This document shows, piece after piece, positions 25,542 to 35,129 of a stretch of DNA of 64,000 nucleotides; the first letter of the stretch is position 1, and every line of letters begins with the position of its first letter. The stretch comes from Nitrospira sp. GTDB lineage: Bacteria; Nitrospirota; Nitrospiria; Nitrospirales; Nitrospiraceae. A program made the translations under genes and the position numbers. Under the pieces are notes generated by a model. It was given only the letters and a program-made list of their open reading frames with translations, searched no databases and was not told the DNA's origin. The stretch spans positions 1,550,001 through 1,614,000 of the forward strand of contig CP060499.1 in assembly GCA_024760525.1 (NCBI GenBank). The letters run 5' to 3'.

Positions 25542-28500
25542 GTGTCCCGTCTTCGGCTTGCGCTTGTCATTATCCTTTCCCTCGTGATGATGGTCGGAAT
25601 CTTTCTTGCGTTCTCCAGAGAACTGACCGGGGAAGACTATCTCAAGGACTTTGTCCTCAATCAACTCGAAGAGAGCCTGGGGAGGAAGATCGACGTTCAT
25701 CGCGTGAAATTTGTCGTCTTCCCGCGCATTCGTGTGGAACTCTCCGACGTCACCATTCATGACCCCCAATCGGATCAGGCGGTATTGACGGCTAAGCGGG
25801 TCAATCTTGTTCTGCGTCTCTGGCCGCTTCTCAAGAAGCAAGTCGTTGGGAAACGATTATTGATCGAGGAGCCGACACTCACGCTTCGGCGGAACGAACG
25901 TGGTCGCTGGAATGTTCTGGATGGATTGAACGGCCAGGCCGATACCGATGAACGAACGATGGAGCAGATGGCCCAGACATTCATGATCAGGGAAGCCAAG
26001 CTCGTGAATGGCACGATTACCGTCATCGATTCGGCCAGACCCGATGGAATTCGGTCCATCAAATTGGAACACGTCGAGTTCGGCCTGCTTGTCCGGGCCG
26101 ACCGTGGGCTTGCGGAATTGCATGCGTCGGCGGCTCACCAAGGGGCGCAGGGACTATCGGCTGTTTCACTCGATGGAGTCATCAAACAAGCGGAGCAACC
26201 AGTGTCCTTATCCGGGGAAGAAACAGGACAACCTGGTTCAGGATTTCAGTTCGAAGGACATATCGATGCCGCTGATCTCAAAGTGCGTGACGCCGCTGAC
26301 TTTCTTGGCCCTCGGCCGGTTCCTGAGCATCTTCAAGGTGCCTTGAATCTCCGGAGCACCGTTCGCGTGATGCCGGGGGTAGCCGGGTATGACATGGTGT
26401 TATCAGAGATGACCGCGCATTTGAACGATATCACGATGACAGGAAATGCCAATCTCGCCGGCCTTCTGACGCCTCAGCCCACGTTTTCGGTGACGTTCAC
26501 CAGCACGCTTGTCGCTCTTCCTCAGCTGCTGAAAACGATTCCCTCGGCTTGGATCCACCCGCAGCTTCCAGCTGTACTGGCAGATCGCCAGATTGACGGC
26601 AAGGTGCAGGTCATCAATGCGACATTGACCGGATCTGCCACGACCGGCCCTCAGCTTTCGACGACCGGGGAGTTCCATATTCGTGAAGGTCAAGGACTGA
26701 TCGGCCGCGATCGTGTGGCGGTGAAAGATTTGGCTGCGGTCGTCATTGTAGAGGCTGGACGTGTTCGCATCGCGAAGGTGACCGGACTGTACGGAGCGAT
26801 GCACATCACTGATGGAAAAGCGGAGGTGTCGTTTCTTGACGCAGGCCCGTGGCTCGAACTGGAGATCACAGGAGAGACGGGGGCTGCGCATTTGCTGGAG
26901 TTTTTGGCCAAGACCGTATCGGCCGGGCGAGTCACGCAAATGCTTGCCGGCATTCGGGATGCGGAGGGTATGGCACAGTCGACCTTTCGTCTTGTGGGCC
27001 CTTTGAATCAGTCCGGTGGGATTACGTTTGCCGGTGGGGAGATTACAGCTCGTCAGATCAGTTTCTCCCATGTCGCGTTGCCTGAGCGTCTGACCGGAGT
27101 GCAGGGGCGATTCGTTCTGGCTGATGGGTCTACTCAGTTTGAACAAGTCACCGGACATCTTGGAGGGACCACTGTGCAGGTCCAAGGAATGATTGGCGGC
27201 GGCACGGCGAGCGTATTTCAAGACTTTGCCATTCGTACGCGCGGCGATGCTGCGCAGATGGCGCGCTTGTTCCGACCCGCTGTAACTCAACCAGAGGCCT
27301 TCGTGGGTACGCTCAGCTCGGCAGTTGTTCTAGCAGGTTCGACGACGAGGCCGCAGATTCGAGGAACAGTCGTGCTCGATGAGGCTAAAGTGACGCTGGG
27401 GTCGATAGAAAAACCTGTTGGAGCGCAGGCCACGGTCGAGTTTGAAGGCATGATGCCCCAGGGCACCGGTGTGACGTTGCATCGGGTAGAGCTGGTTTTG
27501 CCCGCGGTGAGTATTCCGGCTAAGGGAACCCTGCATTTCGGCGATCGCTTCATGATTGATATGGCCGTGGCGACCAGCACGTTGTCGGTATCCAGTCTGC
27601 CGGAGTGGGCATCCAAGAGTTGGCTTGAGGCAGGTAATCTCGAGCTCTCGCTCGACATCAAAGGCAAAGACACGGATTGGAAGGCGTGGCGGATCACCGG
27701 ATGGATGGGGTTGACGAATGGATTGATGACGGCCAAGGGGATCGAAGGACATATTCAGGACCTCTATGCGCGCGTAAAATTTGTGCGCAACGAGGTCGAA
27801 CTCAAGCGGCTGTCGTTCAAAGTTCAGGGCAGCGACATTGCCATAGAGGCCGCGATTCGAAACTGGCCGGCAAAGCCGTTGATCACCGGGAGGATCGAAT
27901 CAAACCAGCTTGACTTGGGTTTGCTGATTCCGAAGGGTGAGCGGACTCCGATTCGTGAGTTTCTCGAAACGTTAGCGGCCACCAGTCATGTCACTATGTC
28001 GGCGGCTGTCGCGCGGGGGCACTACAGGCATATGAAGTTCGGCGCGATTTCGGCGCGGATCAATATTCAGGACGGTGTATTGGATATCGACCGGATTTCC
28101 GGCGAGTCGACCCACGGACACGTGGCTGGACGGCTGGTGGTGCAACTTCCACCCAAGGCGCCGGCGGACCTTGACCTCTCGTTCCGGGCCACCGGAGTGG
28201 AGTTCGATGACCTCATGAGACTGACGAAGACGCAAGCCCACAGTGTGTCAGGAGAAATCCGTTTCAGCGGTGTGCTTCGAGGCCACGGACGCAATCCACA
28301 CGGGATCTACCCTTCGTTGAACGGAAAAGTCGAGCTGTTGTTGGAAAACGGGCGCATCCTAAAATCAAATGAGCGGGCGGTATGGAAAATCATCAGTTTG
28401 CTGAACCTCCCCGCTGTGCTGCAGGGGAAGGTCGATCTTGAAAAGGAGGGACTCCCGTATAACAGGATATCCGCGATCGTGACCATTCAAGACGGCATGT

Positions 28501-28901
28501 TTCAGACAGAAAATCTCATTATCGATAGCCCGATTCTGAAGATTACCGCCGCCGGAAATTACGACCTGCCGACGGATCAACTGGATCTCGCCGTGGCCGT
28601 GAGTCCGTTTGGGTCCTATTCACAATTTCTCAAGACGATTCCACTCTTTGGCCGAATCATTGCCGGGGACCGCAAGGGGTTGGCCACAGCAATGTTCACC
28701 GTGAAGGGCGCGTTAGAAGATCCTGAAGTGACCTATCTGCCGGTAAAGTCCTTTGCGACCGGCCTGTCGGGCTTGGCCCAACTGGCGGTCGATGTCTTGA
28801 CGAATACGCTGACGCTTCCCATGGATCTGGTAACGCCCGATGAAGAAACTGGAGTGAGACCAAAGGATATGACTCTCTCACCAGCTCCTGTCGTGCCTTG
28901 A
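25542..28901 (+). CDS. AsmA-like inner-membrane/periplasmic protein
   Basis: The product has 1119 aa from a GTG start. Residues 4-24 form one N-terminal membrane anchor. The next segment (YLKDFVLNQLEESLGRKIDVHRVKFVVFPRIRVELSDVTI) is the classic AsmA N-terminal pattern, and the C-terminal region (SPFGSYSQFLKTIPLFGRII, KGALEDPEVTYLPVK) matches the AsmA_2/DUF3971-type end. The long middle is beta-rich, fitting the bridge-like groove proposed for AsmA/TamB/YhdP phospholipid carriers. It probably helps lipid transfer to the outer membrane. Confidence 0.85.
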   Translation: MSRLRLALVIILSLVMMVGIFLAFSRELTGEDYLKDFVLNQLEESLGRKIDVHRVKFVVFPRIRVELSDVTIHDPQSDQAVLTAKRVNLVLRLWPLLKKQVVGKRLLIEEPTLTLRRNERGRWNVLDGLNGQADTDERTMEQMAQTFMIREAKLVNGTITVIDSARPDGIRSIKLEHVEFGLLVRADRGLAELHASAAHQGAQGLSAVSLDGVIKQAEQPVSLSGEETGQPGSGFQFEGHIDAADLKVRDAADFLGPRPVPEHLQGALNLRSTVRVMPGVAGYDMVLSEMTAHLNDITMTGNANLAGLLTPQPTFSVTFTSTLVALPQLLKTIPSAWIHPQLPAVLADRQIDGKVQVINATLTGSATTGPQLSTTGEFHIREGQGLIGRDRVAVKDLAAVVIVEAGRVRIAKVTGLYGAMHITDGKAEVSFLDAGPWLELEITGETGAAHLLEFLAKTVSAGRVTQMLAGIRDAEGMAQSTFRLVGPLNQSGGITFAGGEITARQISFSHVALPERLTGVQGRFVLADGSTQFEQVTGHLGGTTVQVQGMIGGGTASVFQDFAIRTRGDAAQMARLFRPAVTQPEAFVGTLSSAVVLAGSTTRPQIRGTVVLDEAKVTLGSIEKPVGAQATVEFEGMMPQGTGVTLHRVELVLPAVSIPAKGTLHFGDRFMIDMAVATSTLSVSSLPEWASKSWLEAGNLELSLDIKGKDTDWKAWRITGWMGLTNGLMTAKGIEGHIQDLYARVKFVRNEVELKRLSFKVQGSDIAIEAAIRNWPAKPLITGRIESNQLDLGLLIPKGERTPIREFLETLAATSHVTMSAAVARGHYRHMKFGAISARINIQDGVLDIDRISGESTHGHVAGRLVVQLPPKAPADLDLSFRATGVEFDDLMRLTKTQAHSVSGEIRFSGVLRGHGRNPHGIYPSLNGKVELLLENGRILKSNERAVWKIISLLNLPAVLQGKVDLEKEGLPYNRISAIVTIQDGMFQTENLIIDSPILKITAAGNYDLPTDQLDLAVAVSPFGSYSQFLKTIPLFGRIIAGDRKGLATAMFTVKGALEDPEVTYLPVKSFATGLSGLAQLAVDVLTNTLTLPMDLVTPDEETGVRPKDMTLSPAPVVP

Positions 28902-28914
28902 CCAACACCAATTC

Positions 28915-28943
28915 TTGACCGACCTACGCTCCCATGCTAGCAT
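28915..28943 (+). promoter_or_regulatory. Sigma-70 promoter before the M24 peptidase gene
   Basis: TTGACC (28915-28920) and TAGCAT (28938-28943) are separated by 17 bp, and the -10 is preceded by TGC (extended -10). A short frame of 38 codons (28954-29070) lies in the leader but has no support as a gene. Confidence 0.55.
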
Positions 28944-29077
28944 CCCGTTCAAGATGCTGAAAATGCTCGCCGGCTTCGTTCTCGCATCGTTTAGTCCCTC
29001 AACGTACCCCAGAGGGTGCGCCGCGGTCCCTCGTTTGCAGCGGCATTGCCGAGCGCTATCATTCCACTGATACATCC

Positions 29078-30226
29078 ATGAAACGCACCACGATGTCTCA
29101 CCTTGAAGCCGCCACATTGTTCATTGCCGCCAGCGAACAGGACTCGAATTTGTTCTATGCGACGCGATTCATCGCTCCGGATCCGTTTATCTATTTGGAG
29201 GTCAAGGGTGAGCGATTGATGGTCATGAGTGACCTGGAAATGGATCGCGCCAGGGCTCAAGCGTCGGTCGATCGAGTGCTGTCCTACTCCGAGATCGAAC
29301 AGAAGGCGAAGAACCAGGGTATCAAAGACCCGACGACGGTCGATATCGTGCACATCGTGTTAAAAGAGTTCAAGGTGCGCCGTCTGCTGGTGCCGGCCAA
29401 TTTCCCATTCATCCATGCCACACGGTTGCAAGAGTTGGGATACAGCCTGAAACCGAAGCGCGATCCCTTCTACGAGCAACGTGTGGTGAAAAGTGCGGAA
29501 GAGGTTCGCCATATCGAACAGTCTCAGCGAGCGACTGAAGATGCCGTGGCTTCAGCGCATGATATGCTGCGGCGGGCGACGATACGTGACGGAGCGCTCT
29601 GGCTTGATGTAGCCGTCTTGACCGCCGAACGGGTGAAACAGCTGATCAACGTGAGACTCATGGAACAGAACTGCGTGGCCCAACATACGATTGTGGCGGG
29701 AGGGGAGCAAGCCTGTGATCCGCACAATGAAGGGAGCGGCCCCTTGCCGGCTCATCGCAGCATTATTTTTGACGTGTTTCCTCGATCTGCGACGAGCCGC
29801 TATTTTGCGGATATGTCGCGTACGGTCATACGCGGGACGGTGAGTCAGGACTTGAAGCGGTTGTATGGAATCGTGAAGGATGCCCAGGAAGAGGCCATCG
29901 ACAAGATCAAGGACGGCGCCGACGGAATGAAAATCCATCACGGCATCTGCGCGCGTTTCGAGAAAGCGGGATACAAGACCGGCGTGGTGAACGGCCGTAG
30001 GCAGGGGTACTTTCACGGGACCGGGCATGGGGTAGGGCTGGATATTCACGAAGCGCCTCGTATCAGCCGAACCGGGTCTCTCCTGCAAGAGGGCCATGTC
30101 GTTACCGTCGAACCAGGACTGTACTATCCGGGATTGGGAGCGGTCCGAATCGAGGACATGGTGCTGGTGACGCGGGACGGTTGTCGCAATCTCACCAACT
30201 TCCCCAAGATCTTCGAGCTTGAGTAG
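29078..30226 (+). CDS. M24-family metallopeptidase, Xaa-Pro aminopeptidase-like
   Basis: The product has 382 aa. The N-terminal creatinase-like domain spans about 1-150 and the pita-bread catalytic domain about 155-380. Dinuclear metal ligands are Asp in IIFDVFP, Asp in FADMSRTV, His in HGTGHGVGLDIHE, Glu in TVEPGLYYPG and Glu in VRIEDM. Such enzymes remove N-terminal residues before proline or act on other X-Pro substrates. No signal peptide, so cytoplasmic. A promoter is visible upstream. Confidence 0.92.
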   Translation: MKRTTMSHLEAATLFIAASEQDSNLFYATRFIAPDPFIYLEVKGERLMVMSDLEMDRARAQASVDRVLSYSEIEQKAKNQGIKDPTTVDIVHIVLKEFKVRRLLVPANFPFIHATRLQELGYSLKPKRDPFYEQRVVKSAEEVRHIEQSQRATEDAVASAHDMLRRATIRDGALWLDVAVLTAERVKQLINVRLMEQNCVAQHTIVAGGEQACDPHNEGSGPLPAHRSIIFDVFPRSATSRYFADMSRTVIRGTVSQDLKRLYGIVKDAQEEAIDKIKDGADGMKIHHGICARFEKAGYKTGVVNGRRQGYFHGTGHGVGLDIHEAPRISRTGSLLQEGHVVTVEPGLYYPGLGAVRIEDMVLVTRDGCRNLTNFPKIFELE

Positions 30227-30293
30227 CCTACAATCAAGGGGTACGCTCTCCCCGCGGCGCTTCTGATCGGCTCAGCGCTTCGAGTGCACTCGG

Positions 30294-30731
30294 ATGCCTC
30301 ACTCTTTTCGGTTTCTAGACGACATCGCCACAGCTGATCTGGCATTCGACGCCTCCGGCGATTCACTTCAGGAACTCTTCCAAGGAGCGACCTGCGCGAT
30401 CATGGAGGCGCTGGCTGATCCTGACACAATTGGCTCCTCTTGGCGACAAGCGATTGAGCGAACAGACGACGATCCCGCCGCGCTGTTGTTTGATTGGCTC
30501 TCGGACCTGGTGTATTGGAAGGATGCGGCCGGGGTCGTATTCAGCAAGGCGGAACTCATCCTCACTCGGCACGACGACGGCTGCTGGAACCTAAGGGGGC
30601 TGCTTTATGGTGACCCGGTCAATGGCTCCACGCAAACGTTGAGGGCCGATGTAAAAGGAGTCACCAAGCATCTCTATCGACTCGCCCAGGAACAAGGGCA
30701 ATGGACCGTCAGGATCGTGTTGGATGTATAA
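30294..30731 (+). CDS. Archease
   Basis: The product has 145 aa. Archease speeds up guanylylation and turnover of the RNA ligase RtcB. Family marks are the N-terminal DDIATADLAF metal-binding Asp region, SLQELFQGATCAIMEAL, LLFDWLSDLVYWKDA and the C-terminal VKGVTKHLY...WTVRIVLDV with its terminal Asp. rtcB follows directly on the same strand, which is the classic pairing and strongly supports the call. Cytoplasmic. Confidence 0.92.
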   Translation: MPHSFRFLDDIATADLAFDASGDSLQELFQGATCAIMEALADPDTIGSSWRQAIERTDDDPAALLFDWLSDLVYWKDAAGVVFSKAELILTRHDDGCWNLRGLLYGDPVNGSTQTLRADVKGVTKHLYRLAQEQGQWTVRIVLDV

Positions 30732-30738
30732 GATGCGC

Positions 30739-30752
30739 GAAGCGTATCTCGT
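30739..30752. repeat. Dispersed intergenic repeat core, copy B
   Basis: GAAGCGTATCTCGT lies between the archease and rtcB genes and differs by one base from the copy at 3058-3071. Here CGCGAA and TTCGCG flank the region and could pair. Confidence 0.4.
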
Positions 30753-30807
30753 TCTTCGTCGTTCGCGAACAACAGTGGGGCGAAAATGATGAACCGGGTC
30801 ATCGATC

Positions 30808-32259
30808 ATGAAACTGAATACTGACATGAGGGTCGTGCGGATCTTGGACGAGGTCTGGGAGATCCCTCCGACAGAAAAGGATGGGATGCTGGTTCCCGCG
30901 CGGATCTATGCCACGCCGGCCATCCTTCAGGCCATGGATTCTGGGGTGTTCGAGCAAGTGACGAATGTTGCCTGCCTGCCCGGCATCAGACGGTACGCGC
31001 TGTGCATGCCGGATGGCCATTGGGGCTATGGCTTTCCCATCGGTGGAGTCGCGGCATTTGATGTCGGATCCGGCATCATCTCACCCGGCGGCGTCGGGTA
31101 TGACGTCAATTGCGGAATGCGGCTCATCAGAACCGATCTCACCCGTGAGGACGTAGAGCCACACCTCGAAGGATTGATGACGGAATTGTTTCGGAGGGTA
31201 CCGGCGGGCGTGGGCGCGAGTGGGTTCGTACGGTTGAACCGTTCCTCGTTCGAGGATGTCATAGCCAAGGGGGCCCGGTGGTGTGTCGAGCAGGGGTTTG
31301 GCTGGCATCGGGATCTCGATGCGATTGAAGAGAGGGGATGTATCGCCGGCGCGGACCCATCGAAAATCAGCGATCGGGCGGTCAGTCGAGGCATCAATCA
31401 GCTGGGGACCTTGGGGTCGGGCAACCACTACCTTGAGGTCCAGGTGGTTTCTAAGGATCGTGTGTTTGACGACGAGACCGCTGCGGCCTGGGGGATTACG
31501 GGACAGGATCAGATCGTCGTGATGGTTCATTGCGGCTCACGCGGGTTCGGTCACCAGGTGGCGAGTGACTATCTTAAAGGATTCGAAAAAGCGATGCGGC
31601 GATACGGAATTTCCGTCAAGGACCAGCAACTGGCCTGTGCTCCCTTTTCATCAATCGAAGGGCAGGATTATTTCTCGGCCATGAATTGTGCCGCCAACAT
31701 GGCGTTTGCCAACCGTCAAGTCATCACCCATCAGATCCGCGAAGCCTTCTCTGCGGTCTTCGGTCGAGCGGCTGAGGAGATGGGAATGGAGCTGGTCTAT
31801 GACGTGGCACACAATATCGCCAAAGTCGAGCGGCACCCGGAAGGCGATGTGGTCGTGCACCGGAAGGGATCGACGAGGGCCTTGGGACCCGGCAGTCCCG
31901 ATCTTCCTCCACGGTATCGCGCGACAGGACAGCCGGTTATCTGCGGCGGTTCAATGGAAACCGGCTCATACCTGTTGGCGGGGACGGAAGGAGCGATGCG
32001 TGACACCTTTGCTTCGACGATGCATGGGTCGGGCCGTACGATGTCGCGCGCGCAAGCGAAGAAAGCCATTCGGGGGGAGCAAGTGCAAAGTCAAATGAAG
32101 CAGCGAGGCATCCTCGTGAAGGCCGTCTCCATGTCCGGCCTGGCCGAGGAGGCGGGCTTCGCCTATAAAAACATCTCCGAGGTGGTCCAAGCAGTCGATC
32201 GTGCGGGAATCACAAAACCAGTGGCGGAATTGCGTCCAATCGGCAATATAAAAGGCTAG
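30808..32259 (+). CDS. rtcB: RNA ligase RtcB (3'-phosphate/5'-OH)
   Basis: The product has 483 aa. RtcB joins RNA 2',3'-cyclic phosphate or 3'-phosphate ends to 5'-OH ends using GTP and Mn. Conserved features are CMPDGHWGYGFPIGG, SPGGVGYDVNCGMR with metal ligands Asp99 and Cys102, GTLGSGNHYLEVQ, and the guanylylated His region MHGSGRTMSR. The upstream archease is its activator. No RtcR-type regulator is near. In bacteria it serves RNA repair. Confidence 0.96.
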   Translation: MKLNTDMRVVRILDEVWEIPPTEKDGMLVPARIYATPAILQAMDSGVFEQVTNVACLPGIRRYALCMPDGHWGYGFPIGGVAAFDVGSGIISPGGVGYDVNCGMRLIRTDLTREDVEPHLEGLMTELFRRVPAGVGASGFVRLNRSSFEDVIAKGARWCVEQGFGWHRDLDAIEERGCIAGADPSKISDRAVSRGINQLGTLGSGNHYLEVQVVSKDRVFDDETAAAWGITGQDQIVVMVHCGSRGFGHQVASDYLKGFEKAMRRYGISVKDQQLACAPFSSIEGQDYFSAMNCAANMAFANRQVITHQIREAFSAVFGRAAEEMGMELVYDVAHNIAKVERHPEGDVVVHRKGSTRALGPGSPDLPPRYRATGQPVICGGSMETGSYLLAGTEGAMRDTFASTMHGSGRTMSRAQAKKAIRGEQVQSQMKQRGILVKAVSMSGLAEEAGFAYKNISEVVQAVDRAGITKPVAELRPIGNIKG

Positions 32260-32273
32260 CAACTCACGCGCCT

Positions 32274-32636
32274 ATGGGTGTGCCCGTGGAACAACGAAAG
32301 GATGCCCGCTTTCCGGTTACATTTCGAAGTTCGTTCAGCTCAACGAACGTCGTGTCGGGTGAAGGCACTCTGAGCGATCTCTCTATTCGAGGTTGCCGTG
32401 TGTACACTCTTATCGAAGTGGAGCCGGGGACGGTTCTGCAGCTGCGGGTTCAGAGTTGTGAGGATGAACCTCCCATCCAGATTTCCAAAGCGGTGGTGCG
32501 ATGGTTTCGAGCCGGCAGTTTCGGATGCGAGTTTGTGAAGTTGGATCCCGATGAATGGGCCAGGCTCCACCATGTAGTCCAAGACTTGGAAATGGAATTA
32601 TTCAAGCGAAAACCTCACGAGAGCGACCTCGAGTAG
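32274..32636 (+). CDS. PilZ-domain protein
   Basis: The product has 120 aa. The c-di-GMP-binding signature is present: RKDAR (RxxxR) near residue 8 and DLSIRG (DxSxxG) near residue 36, followed by PilZ beta-barrel strands (TVLQLRVQ, AVVRWFRAGSFGCEFV). It is a single-domain protein with no membrane segment. Its target is unknown. It begins 14 bp after rtcB and may be co-transcribed, although no functional link is known. Confidence 0.88.
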   Translation: MGVPVEQRKDARFPVTFRSSFSSTNVVSGEGTLSDLSIRGCRVYTLIEVEPGTVLQLRVQSCEDEPPIQISKAVVRWFRAGSFGCEFVKLDPDEWARLHHVVQDLEMELFKRKPHESDLE

Positions 32637-32726
32637 TTCTTCGACCGACGCAGTGTCTCCTCTGATTCCGGCCGATCGGGAGCTGCGCATTCAATCAGGA
32701 GAGCGATGGATTGGGACGTTGGACGC

Positions 32727-34142
32727 CTACGCGGCTTTAGCCGATCGACGTTTTGCCACTTGGCCCAGGATATCAAGCGCGGCGATCCGGTAGGCCTCGG
32801 CATAGGTCGGAAAGTTGAAGACGTTATCGATGAAGGATTCGATGGTTGCGGTGCTTTGAAGAGCCAATTGGCCCACGTGCACCAGTTCCGTGGCGGAATC
32901 CCCGACGATTTGAATGCCCAGGAGCCGCTCGCCGTCGGGATCAGCCACCATCTTGAGGAGACCATGGCCGGCACCGGATATCTGTGCGCGAGCGATTTCT
33001 TCGAACTTGGCCCGTCCGACCAGCGGATCTCTGTACCGTTCCCGTGCACTTTTCTCGTCAAGGCCGATACTGGCCATTTCCGGAATCGTATAGATGCCCA
33101 GTGGAATGGTGGAGGCGGCATCGCCGACCGGGAGGTTGAGGGCGTGGCGGACAGCCCTGCGGCCCTCCTCCATGGCTTTTGACGCCAGGGTCGGCGCACC
33201 GACCATATCTCCGGCTGCGTAGATGTGAGGGACATCCGTCTGACAGAATTGGTTGACCGGAAGAGTACCCTTAGCCGTGGCCTGGAGCCCTGCGGCGCTC
33301 AGATTGAGATCCTCGACATTCGCTTGCCTTCCGAGCGCAACGAGCATCTTTTCGCTTTTCACGGTCATACCGCTGCCAAGTTTTGTGACGACGTGCGCTG
33401 CGCCATCCCAATGGACTTCCCGTACTTTCTGCCCTCCCAGGTAGTGCCCGCCCTGTCGCTCGAAAATTGTGATGAATTGCCGGACCAGCTCTTGGTCCAT
33501 AAACTGAAGGGGCGCGGGGGCTTGATCGACCAACGTCACCTGCGTGCCCAACAGAGAGAAAATCGAGGCATACTCGCATCCGATGACGCCACCACCGATG
33601 ATCGTCAGCGAGCGCGGCAAATAGATCATTGAAAGGAGTGAGTCGCTGTCGAGGATATGTTCGTGATCGACGGGAATCTCCGGCGGATTTCTCGGGCGCG
33701 ACCCGGTGGCAATCACAATGGTGTCGGCGGTGAAGCGTTGACTGGCTCCGTCAACAGTCTGCATTTCGATCACACGGTCGTTGACGAAGCACGCGCGGCC
33801 GTGGAAAAGGAAGATGCCGTTGCGCCGCAGCTGTTGGCTCATGAACGTATCATGCGCCTTCACTACGTCTTCCAGCCGGCCCAGAAGGGTGGCGATTTGT
33901 GTGTCAGGTCTGAGGTTGAATTCGAAGGCCGCGCTGGCTCGCTTGAGCACATCAAGATGAAGGGCGCTTTCTCGTAACGTCTTGCTGGGAATCGTTCCGC
34001 GGTAGACACAGCTGCCCCCGATGCCGCGTTCCCGTTCAATGAGCGCCACGCGCTTGTTGGCTTTGGCGCCCTGAATGGCCGCTTTTTGGCCGGCGGGGCC
34101 GGCTCCAATGACGATGATGTCAAAAACAGTTGGTGTACTCAT
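32727..34142 (-). CDS. sthA: Soluble pyridine nucleotide transhydrogenase-like flavoprotein
   Basis: The product has 471 aa, as usual for SthA and the lipoamide dehydrogenase superfamily. It carries FAD-binding GAGPAGQKAA, NAD-binding GGGVIGCEYASIF and a dimerisation domain (TIPEMASIGL). The active-site segment reads GGSCVYRGTIPSK: the second redox Cys is replaced by Thr, as in SthA, so disulphide chemistry is unlikely. SthA moves hydride between NADPH and NAD+. Its start overlaps the end of the HDOD gene by 4 bp. Cytoplasmic. Confidence 0.82.
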   Translation of the reverse strand: MSTPTVFDIIVIGAGPAGQKAAIQGAKANKRVALIERERGIGGSCVYRGTIPSKTLRESALHLDVLKRASAAFEFNLRPDTQIATLLGRLEDVVKAHDTFMSQQLRRNGIFLFHGRACFVNDRVIEMQTVDGASQRFTADTIVIATGSRPRNPPEIPVDHEHILDSDSLLSMIYLPRSLTIIGGGVIGCEYASIFSLLGTQVTLVDQAPAPLQFMDQELVRQFITIFERQGGHYLGGQKVREVHWDGAAHVVTKLGSGMTVKSEKMLVALGRQANVEDLNLSAAGLQATAKGTLPVNQFCQTDVPHIYAAGDMVGAPTLASKAMEEGRRAVRHALNLPVGDAASTIPLGIYTIPEMASIGLDEKSARERYRDPLVGRAKFEEIARAQISGAGHGLLKMVADPDGERLLGIQIVGDSATELVHVGQLALQSTATIESFIDNVFNFPTYAEAYRIAALDILGQVAKRRSAKAA

Positions 34143-35002
34143 AGGTTCATCGCGTTGACGATGGCCAGCACCTTGTCCTTCCCCGCGACGAGCTGGTCAA
34201 TGTCATTAGGATACAGGTTCAACTCCGTGAATACCGGATGCTCGCGCAATGTTTCATCAGGCATGTCTTCGGGTGCGAGCAGATTGCTGGCCAGTCGATC
34301 GGCAACGCAGGTGAGCATGCAGTCCTGTTTGAACGCCGTGGCGTGATCGTAATCACTATAGTGTTGAATGGCTTCCATGACCGGTTTGGGGAGGTTCCAT
34401 TTTTCTGCGATGAGGTGGCCGACACGCGTATGGTACCCATCGATCAGCATGCGAAGCGCTGAGCCGTCCAAGGTGATTTTCTGGTCACGGGCGAGCGTCG
34501 TGACGGTGCGCAAGACGACGGGCTTTCCGATTCCATGTAAGAGGCCGCACAGGTATGCGCTTTCCACATTCACGCGTCGTATCCGCGCGACTTCCTTTGC
34601 GAACGCGCCGCTGCCTAACGAATGCCGCCACAATCGCTTCACGTCGTCCTCATATCCCGGCACCTGGAATGCCCCTGTTTTTAGCGAAGCGGTGAAGGCG
34701 ATTTCGGACAGCAAGTTGATGCCGAGCATGGCGACGGCGTGTTGAAGAGAGACGACGGGGCTTCGCGGCATGTACGCGGGCGAATTGGCGATGCGGAGCA
34801 CGTGCGCCGCGAGGGCCTGATCCTGATGGATGAGCGAAGACAGTTTGGCCGCGTCTGCCGAAGGGTCCGACGTCAAGGCCATGACCTGGCTGGCGACTTG
34901 AGGCAATAACGGAAGCTCAACCTCTCCTTTTTCGACCTTTTGATTCAGAAGCTGTTCGAGCTTCTCAAGAGGAGCAGGTGCTGACTGGAGGTCAGGAGGC
35001 AT
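34139..35002 (-). CDS. HDOD-domain signalling protein
   Basis: The product has 287 aa. The HDOD domain spans about 25-225, with LPLLPQVASQVMALTSDPSADAAKLSSLIHQDQALAAHVLRIANSP at its start and CGLLHGIGKPVVL in place of the HD metal site. HDOD proteins lack a full HD phosphohydrolase centre and act in stress or c-di-GMP-linked signalling. AAGGAG precedes the ATG. It overlaps the sthA-like gene by 4 bp, so the two are coupled. Confidence 0.9.
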   Translation of the reverse strand: MPPDLQSAPAPLEKLEQLLNQKVEKGEVELPLLPQVASQVMALTSDPSADAAKLSSLIHQDQALAAHVLRIANSPAYMPRSPVVSLQHAVAMLGINLLSEIAFTASLKTGAFQVPGYEDDVKRLWRHSLGSGAFAKEVARIRRVNVESAYLCGLLHGIGKPVVLRTVTTLARDQKITLDGSALRMLIDGYHTRVGHLIAEKWNLPKPVMEAIQHYSDYDHATAFKQDCMLTCVADRLASNLLAPEDMPDETLREHPVFTELNLYPNDIDQLVAGKDKVLAIVNAMNL

Positions 35003-35078
35003 GAAGTGACTCCTTAGTTGCAGACATGGCGCTCACGACCTTCTTTTTCGGCTGGTTACCGGTGAAAGTTTAGCGATC

Positions 35079-35107
35079 GTGACTTTGCGATGGTTGCAGA
35101 CTATACT
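35079..35107 (+). promoter_or_regulatory. Sigma-70 promoter of the coiled-coil protein gene
   Basis: GTGACT (35079-35084) and TATACT (35102-35107) are 17 bp apart. The transcription start near 35114 excludes the longer frame opening at 35079 and supports ATG 35130. Confidence 0.55.
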
Positions 35108-35129
35108 TTGGTGTCTTGCGGAGGGGTTC

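Noticed and set aside
26403..27290. 295-codon minus-strand open frame
   Set aside because: It lies wholly within the AsmA-like gene and has a shadow-type composition (Arg/His/Ser-rich) with no domain.
28954..29070. 38-codon frame in the leader of the M24 peptidase gene
   Set aside because: No Shine-Dalgarno of note, and the Arg/Cys-rich C-terminal half looks like random translation.
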